DNA of 9,327 nt, taken from contig CALDMH010000153.1 of the NCBI GenBank assembly GCA_937915565.1, positions 1 to 9,327 on the forward strand, written 5' to 3'. The DNA is from an uncultured Clostridia bacterium. Lineage in GTDB: Bacteria; Bacillota; Clostridia; Christensenellales; Borkfalkiaceae. Positions 1-6,603 of this stretch are shown here, piece by piece. The translations under genes and the position numbers were made by a program. The notes under the pieces were generated by a model. It ran no database searches. It was given only the letters and a program-made list of their open reading frames with translations, and was not told where the DNA came from. The first letter of the stretch is position 1; the number at the start of each line of letters is the position of its first letter.

Positions 1-528
1 TCGATTTTCAGGTATTTCACCGATTACGTCGTTCCCGAAATATTAAATCTTTTCCATATTGAGCTTTCGGGTCAGTTGTTGTCGGAAAAAAGCACGCGAT
101 ACGCAACGGTTATGTTTTATAACCTGTTCGTAAGCTTCGGAACGACCGTTTTGCTTTATTCAAACAAAATGGCGAATATATCGCCGGAAATAATCGAGGC
201 GGCGCAGCTCGACGGAGTTAAGCCCGCGCGCGAATTTTTCAGCATAGTTCTCCCGCAAACTTTTTCGACGTTGTCGATATTTTTGGTTACGGGCATCGCC
301 GGAATTTTCACGAACGAAATAAACAATTTCTCGTTTTTCAACTATTACTGGAAACCCGACACGGCGACTTTGGGCTTTTTAATGTATTTCAGAACGCAAA
401 AGGCAAAAGGCGACATTTCGCAATATCCGCCGCTTGCCGCGTTAGGTCTTATGATGTCGGCAGTGGCTATTCCTCTCACGTTTTTGGCGCGTTGGCTTCT
501 TAACAAGTTCGGGCCGAGTGAAGATTAA
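1..528 (+). CDS. Sugar ABC transporter permease, MalF/UgpA/LplB type (5' end missing)
   Basis: Frame 1 is open from the first base to the TAA at 526-528, giving 175 residues of the C-terminal part of the protein; the true start lies upstream. The TTG at 76 is inside the frame and is not a convincing start, because the frame continues before it with membrane-permease-like sequence and no RBS is seen. The diagnostic feature is the EAA loop at residues 63-84 (EIIEAAQLDGVKP, then I-x-LP), which in this family docks on the transporter ATPase. It is followed by hydrophobic segments at about residues 88-104 and 142-163 and a short cytoplasmic tail. This matches the carbohydrate uptake transporter-1 (CUT1) family, whose two permeases form the membrane channel for oligosaccharides. 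The partner permease follows after 16 bases. Family assignment is firm; the substrate is unknown. Confidence 0.93.
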   Translation, partial: SIFRYFTDYVVPEILNLFHIELSGQLLSEKSTRYATVMFYNLFVSFGTTVLLYSNKMANISPEIIEAAQLDGVKPAREFFSIVLPQTFSTLSIFLVTGIAGIFTNEINNFSFFNYYWKPDTATLGFLMYFRTQKAKGDISQYPPLAALGLMMSAVAIPLTFLARWLLNKFGPSED

Positions 529-537
529 GGGAGGAGG
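529..537 (+). promoter_or_regulatory. Strong ribosome binding site that fixes the start of the second permease
   Basis: GGGAGGAGG lies directly after the stop codon of the first permease. Its AGGAGG core (532-537) is 7 bases before the ATG at 545. A GTG at 518 is in frame, but using it would translate the RBS itself into a Lys-Gly-Gly-Gly-Gly stretch, so ATG 545 is preferred. Confidence 0.85.
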
Positions 538-544
538 CGGAAAT

Positions 545-1420
545 ATGAAAACTAAAAAACGTTTAAAAAGCAGATTATCGACGCTTACGGTCGTGATGCT
601 CGTAGTTTTGATTTTATACAGCGCGTTTCTTCTGGGTATGCTTTTATGGGCAGTGCTCACGGCTCTTAAAGAACCGCTTGCATTCAACCGTAATAAAGTG
701 GGGCTTCCTGACCCGTGGTATTTTAAAAACGTACCTTACGTTTTGGAAAACGCCGAAATACGAAAAGAGCAGGGCGTCGTTCCTTTCGGGGAAATAGTCT
801 GGAACTCCATTCTTTATTCGGTGGGTTGTGCGTTTATAAACACCTTCGTAACGGGCGTCGTGGCTTACGCTTGCTCGAAATATAAATGCGCTTTTTCAAA
901 GTTTATATACGGGCTCGTTCTCGTTGTAATGGTAATCCCCGTCGTCGGCAATCAGACCTCTGAAATTCAGATGTCGATGAATCTCGGGTTATACGATAAA
1001 ATGGTGGGAATGCTCGTGATGCGCGCAAGCTTTTTGGGCATATATTTCCTTGTGTTTTACGATATGTTCAAGGCTGTGCCGTCTGCGCTCAGCGAAGCCG
1101 CCGAAATCGACGGCGCGGGCGACGCGCAGATTATGTTAAGGATTTTCTTTCCCATAGCGAGCAACACTTTCCTCACTGTATTGCTTATTAACTTTATAGG
1201 ATACTGGAACAATTATCAAGTTCCTATGGTTTACGTTCCCAACCACCCGACGCTTGCCGAATACGTATTTCAGATAAGCACGTTCTCGAAATATCCGTTC
1301 AGTAAAGCTCCCGTGCAGCTTGCCACTTCGCTCATTTTATTGTTGCCTGTGGTCACGCTGTTTTGCTTCACGCACAAGCGGCTTTTGGGAAACCTTTCGA
1401 TAGGCGGAGTAAAGGGCTGA
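545..1420 (+). CDS. Carbohydrate ABC transporter permease, MalG/AraQ/YtcP type
   Basis: The protein has 291 residues, the usual length for this family. It begins with a basic cytoplasmic stretch (MKTKKRLKSR) and a first membrane helix at about residues 13-37. An extracytoplasmic loop runs to about residue 84, followed by further helices at about 85-112, 118-135, 153-172, 203-222 and 258-277. The EAA loop at residues 182-203 (SEAAEIDGAGDAQ, then I-FFP) is the ATPase-docking motif, and the C-terminus ends in GGVKG, very typical of MalG-type permeases. It pairs with the upstream permease to make the heterodimeric channel of a CUT1 sugar importer; sequence style suggests the LplB/YtcP branch, which handles oligosaccharides. 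No ATPase or solute-binding gene is visible here. The start at ATG 545 follows a strong RBS; the alternative GTG 518 would overlap the previous gene. Confidence 0.93.
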   Translation: MKTKKRLKSRLSTLTVVMLVVLILYSAFLLGMLLWAVLTALKEPLAFNRNKVGLPDPWYFKNVPYVLENAEIRKEQGVVPFGEIVWNSILYSVGCAFINTFVTGVVAYACSKYKCAFSKFIYGLVLVVMVIPVVGNQTSEIQMSMNLGLYDKMVGMLVMRASFLGIYFLVFYDMFKAVPSALSEAAEIDGAGDAQIMLRIFFPIASNTFLTVLLINFIGYWNNYQVPMVYVPNHPTLAEYVFQISTFSKYPFSKAPVQLATSLILLLPVVTLFCFTHKRLLGNLSIGGVKG

Positions 1421-1427
1421 AACGAAA

Positions 1428-1457
1428 TTAAAATAAGATTTGAAACAAAACTATAAT
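1428..1457 (+). promoter_or_regulatory. Possible internal sigma-A-type promoter
   Basis: The 62-base gap after the permease genes contains a perfect TATAAT at 1452-1457. A weak -35 (TTAAAA, 1428-1433, four of six consensus bases) sits 18 bases upstream. A transcript starting near 1464 would have a leader of about 20 bases carrying the RBS at 1468-1476. This could let the surface-protein genes be transcribed apart from the transporter. The gap is AT-rich, so a chance match is possible. Confidence 0.35.
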
Positions 1458-1467
1458 CAGAAAATAG

Positions 1468-1476
1468 AAAGGGAGA
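1468..1476 (+). promoter_or_regulatory. Ribosome binding site of the secreted Ig/lectin-like protein
   Basis: AAAGGGAGA ends 6 bases before ATG 1483 and supports that start. The codons that follow give a clean signal peptide. Confidence 0.7.
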
Positions 1477-1482
1477 ATAAGA

Positions 1483-4400
1483 ATGAAACGCAAATTAACG
1501 ACGATTATTATCCTTTTGTGCGTGGCGATTTGTTCGACCGTCGCGGTTTTTGCCGTGGGCGCGAATTCCGCCGTGTGGAGCAACGTCGATATTGCCGAAA
1601 TTTACGCTTACGGCGATACCTTCGAAGTCCCCGAACGCACTCTCACCGTCGGTTCAAACGAGGTTAAGGCGTATCACACCGTAACCTTCCCGAGCGGCGA
1701 AGCCGTCCGCGGAAAATCGGTTAAACTTCGCGAAACAGGAAACTACGTCGTGCGCTATTACGCAAGCGTCGGAAAAGAGCAGTATTCGACGGAAGAGAGC
1801 TTTACGGTTCAGGGCTTCGGTTATATAGCCGATAGCGAAGAAAGTTCGGTTTCTTACGGACATTACACCGAATTCGGCGCGGATTCCACGGGGCTTATCG
1901 TAAAACTCGCCAACGGCGACAAACTTACGTTCACAAAACTTATAGACGTTGCATCTCTCACGCAGAGCGACGCGCTTTTCAAGTTTTTCATAACGCCCGA
2001 GCATCAGGGTGCGGCCGATTTTAATAAGCTCACGCTTACTTTAACCGATTCCGTAGACAGCTCGAAATATTTAAGAATCGACGTCAACCGCGGCCAGTTT
2101 TCTTCCGGCGGCGTGGGCGTTTCCTGGGTTATGGCAGGCGGAAACGGTCAGGATATGGCCGGTTACGAAAAAGGCAAAAAACTGCACGTAAACGACGATA
2201 TCGGCGCGCCTTTATATATCTCGTTCGTAGCTCAGAACAACTCGGGCGACGGTTGGTCCGGCCCTGCGTTTAACGTTAAACCCGATTTGCGTTACGGCGC
2301 GATTTCATTCGATTATAACTCAAAAATCGTCTATGCGAACTCGGATATAGTAGCCGACCTCGACAGTTCGGATTATTATAAGGATTTATGGCGCGGCTGG
2401 ACTTCGGATAAAGCAAGGCTTACGGTCAGCGCAAGCGGATATTCGAGTGCGACCGCAAACTTCTGCGTAACCGAGGTTTTCGGTATGTCCGCCGACGAGT
2501 TGAGGGATAACGCGTTTATCGACGACGAAGCTCCCGTAATAACCGTTGACAGCGATTACGAGGAAATGCCCCGCGCAGAAGCGGGCAGAGCGTATCCCGT
2601 TCCCTCCGCCGTCGCTTACGACGATTATGCGGGCAGTTGCGAGGTTACCGCCGAGGTCGTTTACGGTTATCACACCGAGTCGCCCGTTTCGGTAAGCCTT
2701 TTAAACGGCTCTTTCACTCCTGACAGAACCGGCAGTTACACGATTATTTACACCGCCCGAGACGGTTTTGGAAACGTTGCGAAAAAATTGCTTTTCGTTC
2801 AGGCCGTCAAGGCAGTTCCCGAAATAGTAATAACCGCTCCGTCTTTGCCTTTAAACGCGGAGCTCGGAACTTACGTTGAAGTTCCCGAACCTGTCGTAAG
2901 CGGCGGAAGCGGAAAAATCACGGTTGAAACCGCGGTGATTTTCGGCGGCGAACGCACCGTTATAAACGGCGGCTTCCGTCCCGAAACCGAGGGCGAATAC
3001 ACCGTAGAATTCACCGCAACCGATTATATAGGGAAAACGAAGTTCGCAACGCTCACCGTCAATGCGAATAAAGGCGAAAAGCCGTTGTTTGTCGATGGCG
3101 TTTCTTTGCCTCCCGTATATATAAACGGCGGGAAATACGTTCTTCCAGAACTTTACGCCAACGATTACACTTCGGGCAGCTTAAAGCGCGTGCTTTGCGA
3201 CGTTAAGGTCGTTGACGCAAACGGAGAAAAAACCTATAAAGCGGGCAGCGAATACGTTCCTGCCGTCGCCGAAAACGGTGATTTTGCCGAAATAACCTAT
3301 TTTTCGGGCAGCGCGGTATATCCAACGTTCAACGTTCCCGTAATTATCGGCAGAAACGACGAAACGGTTTATATGTCTAACTATATTTACGGCGAAAAAA
3401 TAACCGTAACCGTGCGTGACGAAAGCAACGCGTTATACACGACGGGGCTTGCCGTTATACCGTCCTTTGGCGATTCGAGCTGGATTTTCGCAAACGCTTT
3501 GCTTAAAAACGAAACTTCGGTCGTCGTCGGAACGCTTGCGGGAAAAACTAATTTCGGCGCGTTCGAGTTTGCGTTTATCGACGCGGCAAGCGGCAGAAAA
3601 ATCTCCGTAACCGCTTCAATCGGTTCGGCAAAAGTTACGTTCTCTCACGGCGGCGAAAGTTACGTTTTAGGCTCGTCCGTTAAAAACGGCGGAAAGCTTA
3701 AAATATCTTATAACAACGGAAAAATAAGCGTTGTTTGCAACGATTCCGCAACGATTTCCGTTCCGCTTTCCGCTTACGATAACGGTGACGACTTCGACGG
3801 ATTTACCTCGGATAAGATTTATATCGGCGTCGCTACGGCGGATAACAAAGCGGACAGCCGTTATATGGTTTTATCCGTAAGCGAAAACGCGCTTTCTTAT
3901 AGAAATCAGGATAACAACGCGCCCTCGTTCAGCATACTCGGCGATTATGGCGGAAGACAAAAAATCAATACGGAATACGTTATAAGGCGCGGCGTTTGCA
4001 ACGACGTGTTCGCACCCGAATCGAGCGCGACGCTCACCGTAACCGCTCCCGACGGGAAAATCGTGACTGACAAAAACGGAAAAGAGTTGAAGGACGTCAC
4101 GATTGACGAGGAATACGTCATAAAACTTACTCAATACGGGAAATACACCGTTTCTTACGTCGTTACGGAAGTCAACTGGATTGGCAACCGCAATAAACCT
4201 AACGTAACCGTTACCGTTGCCGACGAAGAAGCGCCCGTTATCGAATTTACCGAAGCGGTCTCGGATACGGCTTCGGTGGGCGACGTTATCGTAATGCCGA
4301 AATACAAAGTGACCGATAACCTTTCCGCGGAAAGCGAAATCACGGTTAAAACGTTCGTTATAAACGCGCAGGGTAAGATTATTGAGCTTACGGACGGCGC

Positions 4401-4506
4401 GAACGCAATCAAATGCGAATATAAGGGTAAATATACCTTTATCGTGTATGCAATCGACGCAACCGGCAACGCTTCGTCGCGTGAATTTGAAGTAAACGTA
4501 AGGTAA
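1483..4506 (+). CDS. Secreted multidomain protein with Ig-like repeats and two LamG/lectin-like modules
   Basis: The protein has 1007 residues. Residues 1-24 form a Sec signal peptide (MKRK, hydrophobic core, cleavage likely after VFA). Predicted domains in order: Ig-like about 35-110; beta-sandwich (LamG/lectin-like) about 111-340; Ig-like about 347-441 and 446-527; a degenerate Ig-like about 535-622; a second beta-sandwich about 625-805; Ig-like about 812-912 and 916-1007. The Ig-like units share a G-x-Y-x-(V/I) strand, often followed by (A/T)-x-D-x-x-G-N, at about 86, 417, 505, 887 and 982. This resembles the HYR/DUF5011 class of bacterial Ig folds. The two sandwich modules are related, each ending in a TSDK segment (307-310 and 775-778). 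No catalytic motif, C-terminal LPxTG or membrane anchor is seen; the protein ends EFEVNVR. By analogy it may bind a glycan or act as a surface scaffold. Ten bases separate it from the DUF4838 gene. Function unproven; secretion is well supported. Confidence 0.85.
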   Translation: MKRKLTTIIILLCVAICSTVAVFAVGANSAVWSNVDIAEIYAYGDTFEVPERTLTVGSNEVKAYHTVTFPSGEAVRGKSVKLRETGNYVVRYYASVGKEQYSTEESFTVQGFGYIADSEESSVSYGHYTEFGADSTGLIVKLANGDKLTFTKLIDVASLTQSDALFKFFITPEHQGAADFNKLTLTLTDSVDSSKYLRIDVNRGQFSSGGVGVSWVMAGGNGQDMAGYEKGKKLHVNDDIGAPLYISFVAQNNSGDGWSGPAFNVKPDLRYGAISFDYNSKIVYANSDIVADLDSSDYYKDLWRGWTSDKARLTVSASGYSSATANFCVTEVFGMSADELRDNAFIDDEAPVITVDSDYEEMPRAEAGRAYPVPSAVAYDDYAGSCEVTAEVVYGYHTESPVSVSLLNGSFTPDRTGSYTIIYTARDGFGNVAKKLLFVQAVKAVPEIVITAPSLPLNAELGTYVEVPEPVVSGGSGKITVETAVIFGGERTVINGGFRPETEGEYTVEFTATDYIGKTKFATLTVNANKGEKPLFVDGVSLPPVYINGGKYVLPELYANDYTSGSLKRVLCDVKVVDANGEKTYKAGSEYVPAVAENGDFAEITYFSGSAVYPTFNVPVIIGRNDETVYMSNYIYGEKITVTVRDESNALYTTGLAVIPSFGDSSWIFANALLKNETSVVVGTLAGKTNFGAFEFAFIDAASGRKISVTASIGSAKVTFSHGGESYVLGSSVKNGGKLKISYNNGKISVVCNDSATISVPLSAYDNGDDFDGFTSDKIYIGVATADNKADSRYMVLSVSENALSYRNQDNNAPSFSILGDYGGRQKINTEYVIRRGVCNDVFAPESSATLTVTAPDGKIVTDKNGKELKDVTIDEEYVIKLTQYGKYTVSYVVTEVNWIGNRNKPNVTVTVADEEAPVIEFTEAVSDTASVGDVIVMPKYKVTDNLSAESEITVKTFVINAQGKIIELTDGANAIKCEYKGKYTFIVYAIDATGNASSREFEVNVR
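2302..2472 (+). repeat. Internal protein repeat, copy 1 (end of first beta-sandwich module)
   Basis: Residues 274-330 of the secreted protein run from ISFDYNSKIVYAN through a Ser-Asp-Tyr segment to GWTSDKARLTVSA, then a strand ending VTEV. They align in order with residues 741-800 (copy 2). The similarity is seen at protein level; the DNA has diverged, so the duplication is old or the two domains were acquired separately. Confidence 0.55.
3703..3882 (+). repeat. Internal protein repeat, copy 2 (end of second beta-sandwich module)
   Basis: Residues 741-800 of the same protein run from ISYNNGKISVV through a Ser-Ala-Tyr-Asp segment to GFTSDKIYIGVATA, then a strand ending LSV. Order, spacing and the TSDK motif match copy 1. 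Each copy is then followed by a linker containing (D/N)-x-APxx that opens an Ig-like domain. Confidence 0.55.
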
Positions 4507-4511
4507 GGTGG
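4505..4511 (+). promoter_or_regulatory. Ribosome binding site deciding the start of the DUF4838 lipoprotein
   Basis: AAGGTGG overlaps the stop codon of the previous gene and lies 5 bases before ATG 4517. A GTG at 4508 is in frame but falls inside this RBS, so it would lack its own; ATG 4517 is therefore chosen. The overlap of stop and RBS suggests translational coupling. Confidence 0.65.
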
Positions 4512-4516
4512 AAAAA

Positions 4517-6589
4517 ATGAAAAAAAGCATATTTAAAGCGATTATTCTTTTACTTGCCGTTATATTTACGTTATCGGGTTTTTCGGGTTGTAAAAATAAC
4601 GATAAGCCCGACAAGGATTCCGTAAAAACGGTCGACGACGTAAAAGCTCATAAAGTCGAAGGCACTTTGCACGACGTAAACGTAAATTACGACGCTCCCG
4701 TCGGCAAACTTTCGGAAAACGGAAAAACCGAATACACGGTCGTTGCGCCTTCAAAGTACAGCGTCGCTTCAAAGTTCGTTTCCAAGCATTTAACTGCGGC
4801 AACCGAAGCGAATTTCCCCTTGGAATTTGCCGAGGAATGTAATTTATCGGCAGGGAAATATATAGTTTTGGGTTTAAACGACTTAATTAAATCGGCCGTA
4901 ACCGTTCCCGAAGCGAAGATTCTCGGCGAGCAGGGTTATTATATTAAAACCGTCGGCGACGACGTGCTCGTTTACTGCGTAAGCGAAAACGGCGCGCAGC
5001 TTGCGGCAATCGCGCTTCTTCGCGCGCTCGTCGGCTACGATATGATGTCCGGCGATTGCGTTATATACGAAAAGGCGGGCGACGTTTTGCCGGCAATCGA
5101 AATAGCCGAACGCCCCGATTACGAATTCCGCATCAACAGCAACGAAATGAAGGGCGACGCGAAATACGGTATGGGTTTCTCGCAAAAAACGGGAATGCTT
5201 CAAACCGATATAGGCAACGTTCACAACCTTTACGACTTTTTCACGCAGGAAGACGTGGAGAACCATAGCAAATGGTTCTCGGAAGGGGCAATCGTGCAAA
5301 GAACTGCCGCAGGCGGCGGTCTGGAACGTGTCCGCATAGGTCAGCCGTGTTTTACGGCTCACGGCGATAAAGCGGAATACGAAGCGCTTTTAAGCCATAT
5401 GGCGGATAAAATCATCGATATTTTAAAGAAAAAACCCGATATTTTGAATATGCGTATATCGCAGAACGACGTTTTGGGCGAAAACACGACGTGGAGATGC
5501 TCCTGCGACGCTTGTAACGCGAGTTACGATTATTACGGAACGCTTGGCGGAGCGATGCTTTCGTTCACGAACGACCTTGCAAAAAAGGTTTACGAGTATA
5601 TCGACGCCAACGAATCCGGCAGGAATTTCAATTTAATCGTTCTTGCTTATCAGGAAGCTCTTCAAGCTCCCGTTCAGCGCAAAAACGGCGAATACGTCCT
5701 CGACGAAAAGGGCAAGGGCATACCCGAAATCCGTTATACTTTCGACGAGCAGGGCAATAAAACGGCGGTTTTAGACGAAAACGGTCAAACCGAAAAGCTC
5801 GTTTGCGGACGTGGCGTCGCGTACGAATTCGCGGCCTCCAAGGCGAACTGGATTCATTCGTTTTACGAACCCGAAAACAGAGAGTTCGCGTCGGCGATAG
5901 AGGCGTGGGCAGGGCTCGGCTCGTCCAATCTCTATATCTGGTCTTACGAAATAAGCTATTATCAATACCTCTATCCGTATAACAACTACCAAATACTTCT
6001 CGATAATTTCAAATATTTCAAGGAGTTCGGCGGCAACTATATTTATCCCGAGGGAACGTGGGAAAACCAAAACAACCCCGGGTTTGCCAAATTGCGCGAT
6101 TATATCAACTCGAAGGGTATGTTCGACGTAAACTCGGATTATAACGAACTTGTCGATAAATTCTTCAAGTATTATTTCAGAGAAGCCGCACCTATAATGC
6201 GCAAGTATTTCAACGAAGTACAGGTTAACTTGACCATAAACGAAAATATTACCGGCGGACGCGTTCACTCTTACGGCTTGTCCGATAACCGCGTATGGCC
6301 CGAAGCTCTCGTAACGGGTTGGCTCAATTCGTTCGACGACGCGCAAAAGGAAATCTTAAAGTATAAGGAAACCGACGGCGAATTATACGAAGCTCTTTCC
6401 AAGCATATTTTAATCGAATCGCTGTTCCCCAGATACGTTTTATGCACGAAGTACGATAAGTCTTTCAGCGCAAGCAAACTCAAAGAAATGCGCAAATCTT
6501 TCCTGAAAGATTTTGAAAACCTCGGCAACACCACACATCAGGAACATTACGTTATTTCCGACGTTACTTCGTCGTGGAATTTAGACTAA
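4517..6589 (+). CDS. DUF4838 domain lipoprotein with GH20/GH67-like N-terminal domain
   Basis: The protein has 690 residues. It starts with a lipoprotein signal (MKKSIFK, hydrophobic core, lipobox FSGC with Cys25), so it should be anchored outside the membrane by lipid. Residues about 70-195 look like the alpha/beta domain that precedes the barrel in GH20/GH67 enzymes (G-YYIKTVGDDVLVY, then a helix leading to LLRALVGYDM). The middle holds RISQND (313-318) and CSCDAC (328-333). Residues about 455-565 are a typical DUF4838 segment: WAGLGSSNLYIWSYE, then YLYPYNNY, NFKYFKEFG and YPEGTW. DUF4838 proteins are linked to glycan degradation and recall alpha-glucuronidases, but to my knowledge their reaction is not generally established. 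An insert at about 385-427 carries three D-E-x-G units. Its place between two glycan-related surface proteins and downstream of a sugar importer favours a role in glycan processing or binding. The family call is firm; activity is inference. Confidence 0.9.
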   Translation: MKKSIFKAIILLLAVIFTLSGFSGCKNNDKPDKDSVKTVDDVKAHKVEGTLHDVNVNYDAPVGKLSENGKTEYTVVAPSKYSVASKFVSKHLTAATEANFPLEFAEECNLSAGKYIVLGLNDLIKSAVTVPEAKILGEQGYYIKTVGDDVLVYCVSENGAQLAAIALLRALVGYDMMSGDCVIYEKAGDVLPAIEIAERPDYEFRINSNEMKGDAKYGMGFSQKTGMLQTDIGNVHNLYDFFTQEDVENHSKWFSEGAIVQRTAAGGGLERVRIGQPCFTAHGDKAEYEALLSHMADKIIDILKKKPDILNMRISQNDVLGENTTWRCSCDACNASYDYYGTLGGAMLSFTNDLAKKVYEYIDANESGRNFNLIVLAYQEALQAPVQRKNGEYVLDEKGKGIPEIRYTFDEQGNKTAVLDENGQTEKLVCGRGVAYEFAASKANWIHSFYEPENREFASAIEAWAGLGSSNLYIWSYEISYYQYLYPYNNYQILLDNFKYFKEFGGNYIYPEGTWENQNNPGFAKLRDYINSKGMFDVNSDYNELVDKFFKYYFREAAPIMRKYFNEVQVNLTINENITGGRVHSYGLSDNRVWPEALVTGWLNSFDDAQKEILKYKETDGELYEALSKHILIESLFPRYVLCTKYDKSFSASKLKEMRKSFLKDFENLGNTTHQEHYVISDVTSSWNLD

Positions 6590-6595
6590 GGGGGC
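6589..6595 (+). promoter_or_regulatory. Ribosome binding site of the terminal lipoprotein
   Basis: AGGGGGC begins at the last base of the preceding stop codon and lies 8 bases before ATG 6604. It supports that start, which also gives a clean lipoprotein signal peptide. Confidence 0.6.
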
Positions 6596-6603
6596 TGACG
6601 ATT

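Noticed and set aside
518..544. GTG 518 as start of the second permease
   Set aside because: It would place the strong RBS inside the coding region and add a Lys-Ile-Lys-poly-Gly leader; ATG 545 is 7 bases after the AGGAGG.
1440..1457. TTGAAA at 1440-1445 as the -35 box for TATAAT at 1452
   Set aside because: The spacer would be only 6 bases, far from the 16-18 needed; the weaker TTAAAA at 1428 has better spacing.
1440..1667. Plus-strand open frame of 75 codons starting before the secreted-protein gene
   Set aside because: It overlaps the signal peptide region in another frame, begins at a TTG with no RBS, and its product is an Arg-rich low-complexity chain.
3871..4614. Long minus-strand open frame (247 codons) spanning the end of the secreted-protein gene and the start of the DUF4838 gene
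   Set aside because: It runs antisense to two well-supported genes, crosses their junction, has no RBS or recognisable domain, and its composition is that expected from the reverse of GAA/AAC/GTT-rich coding sequence.
5669..5797. RHS/toxin-type YD repeat protein
   Set aside because: Only three short D-E-x-G units occur, inside a DUF4838 protein with a lipoprotein signal; there is no RHS core or toxin tail.
5771..6346. Minus-strand open frame of 191 codons opposite the DUF4838 core
   Set aside because: It covers the most conserved part of the DUF4838 protein on the other strand, with no RBS or family resemblance.
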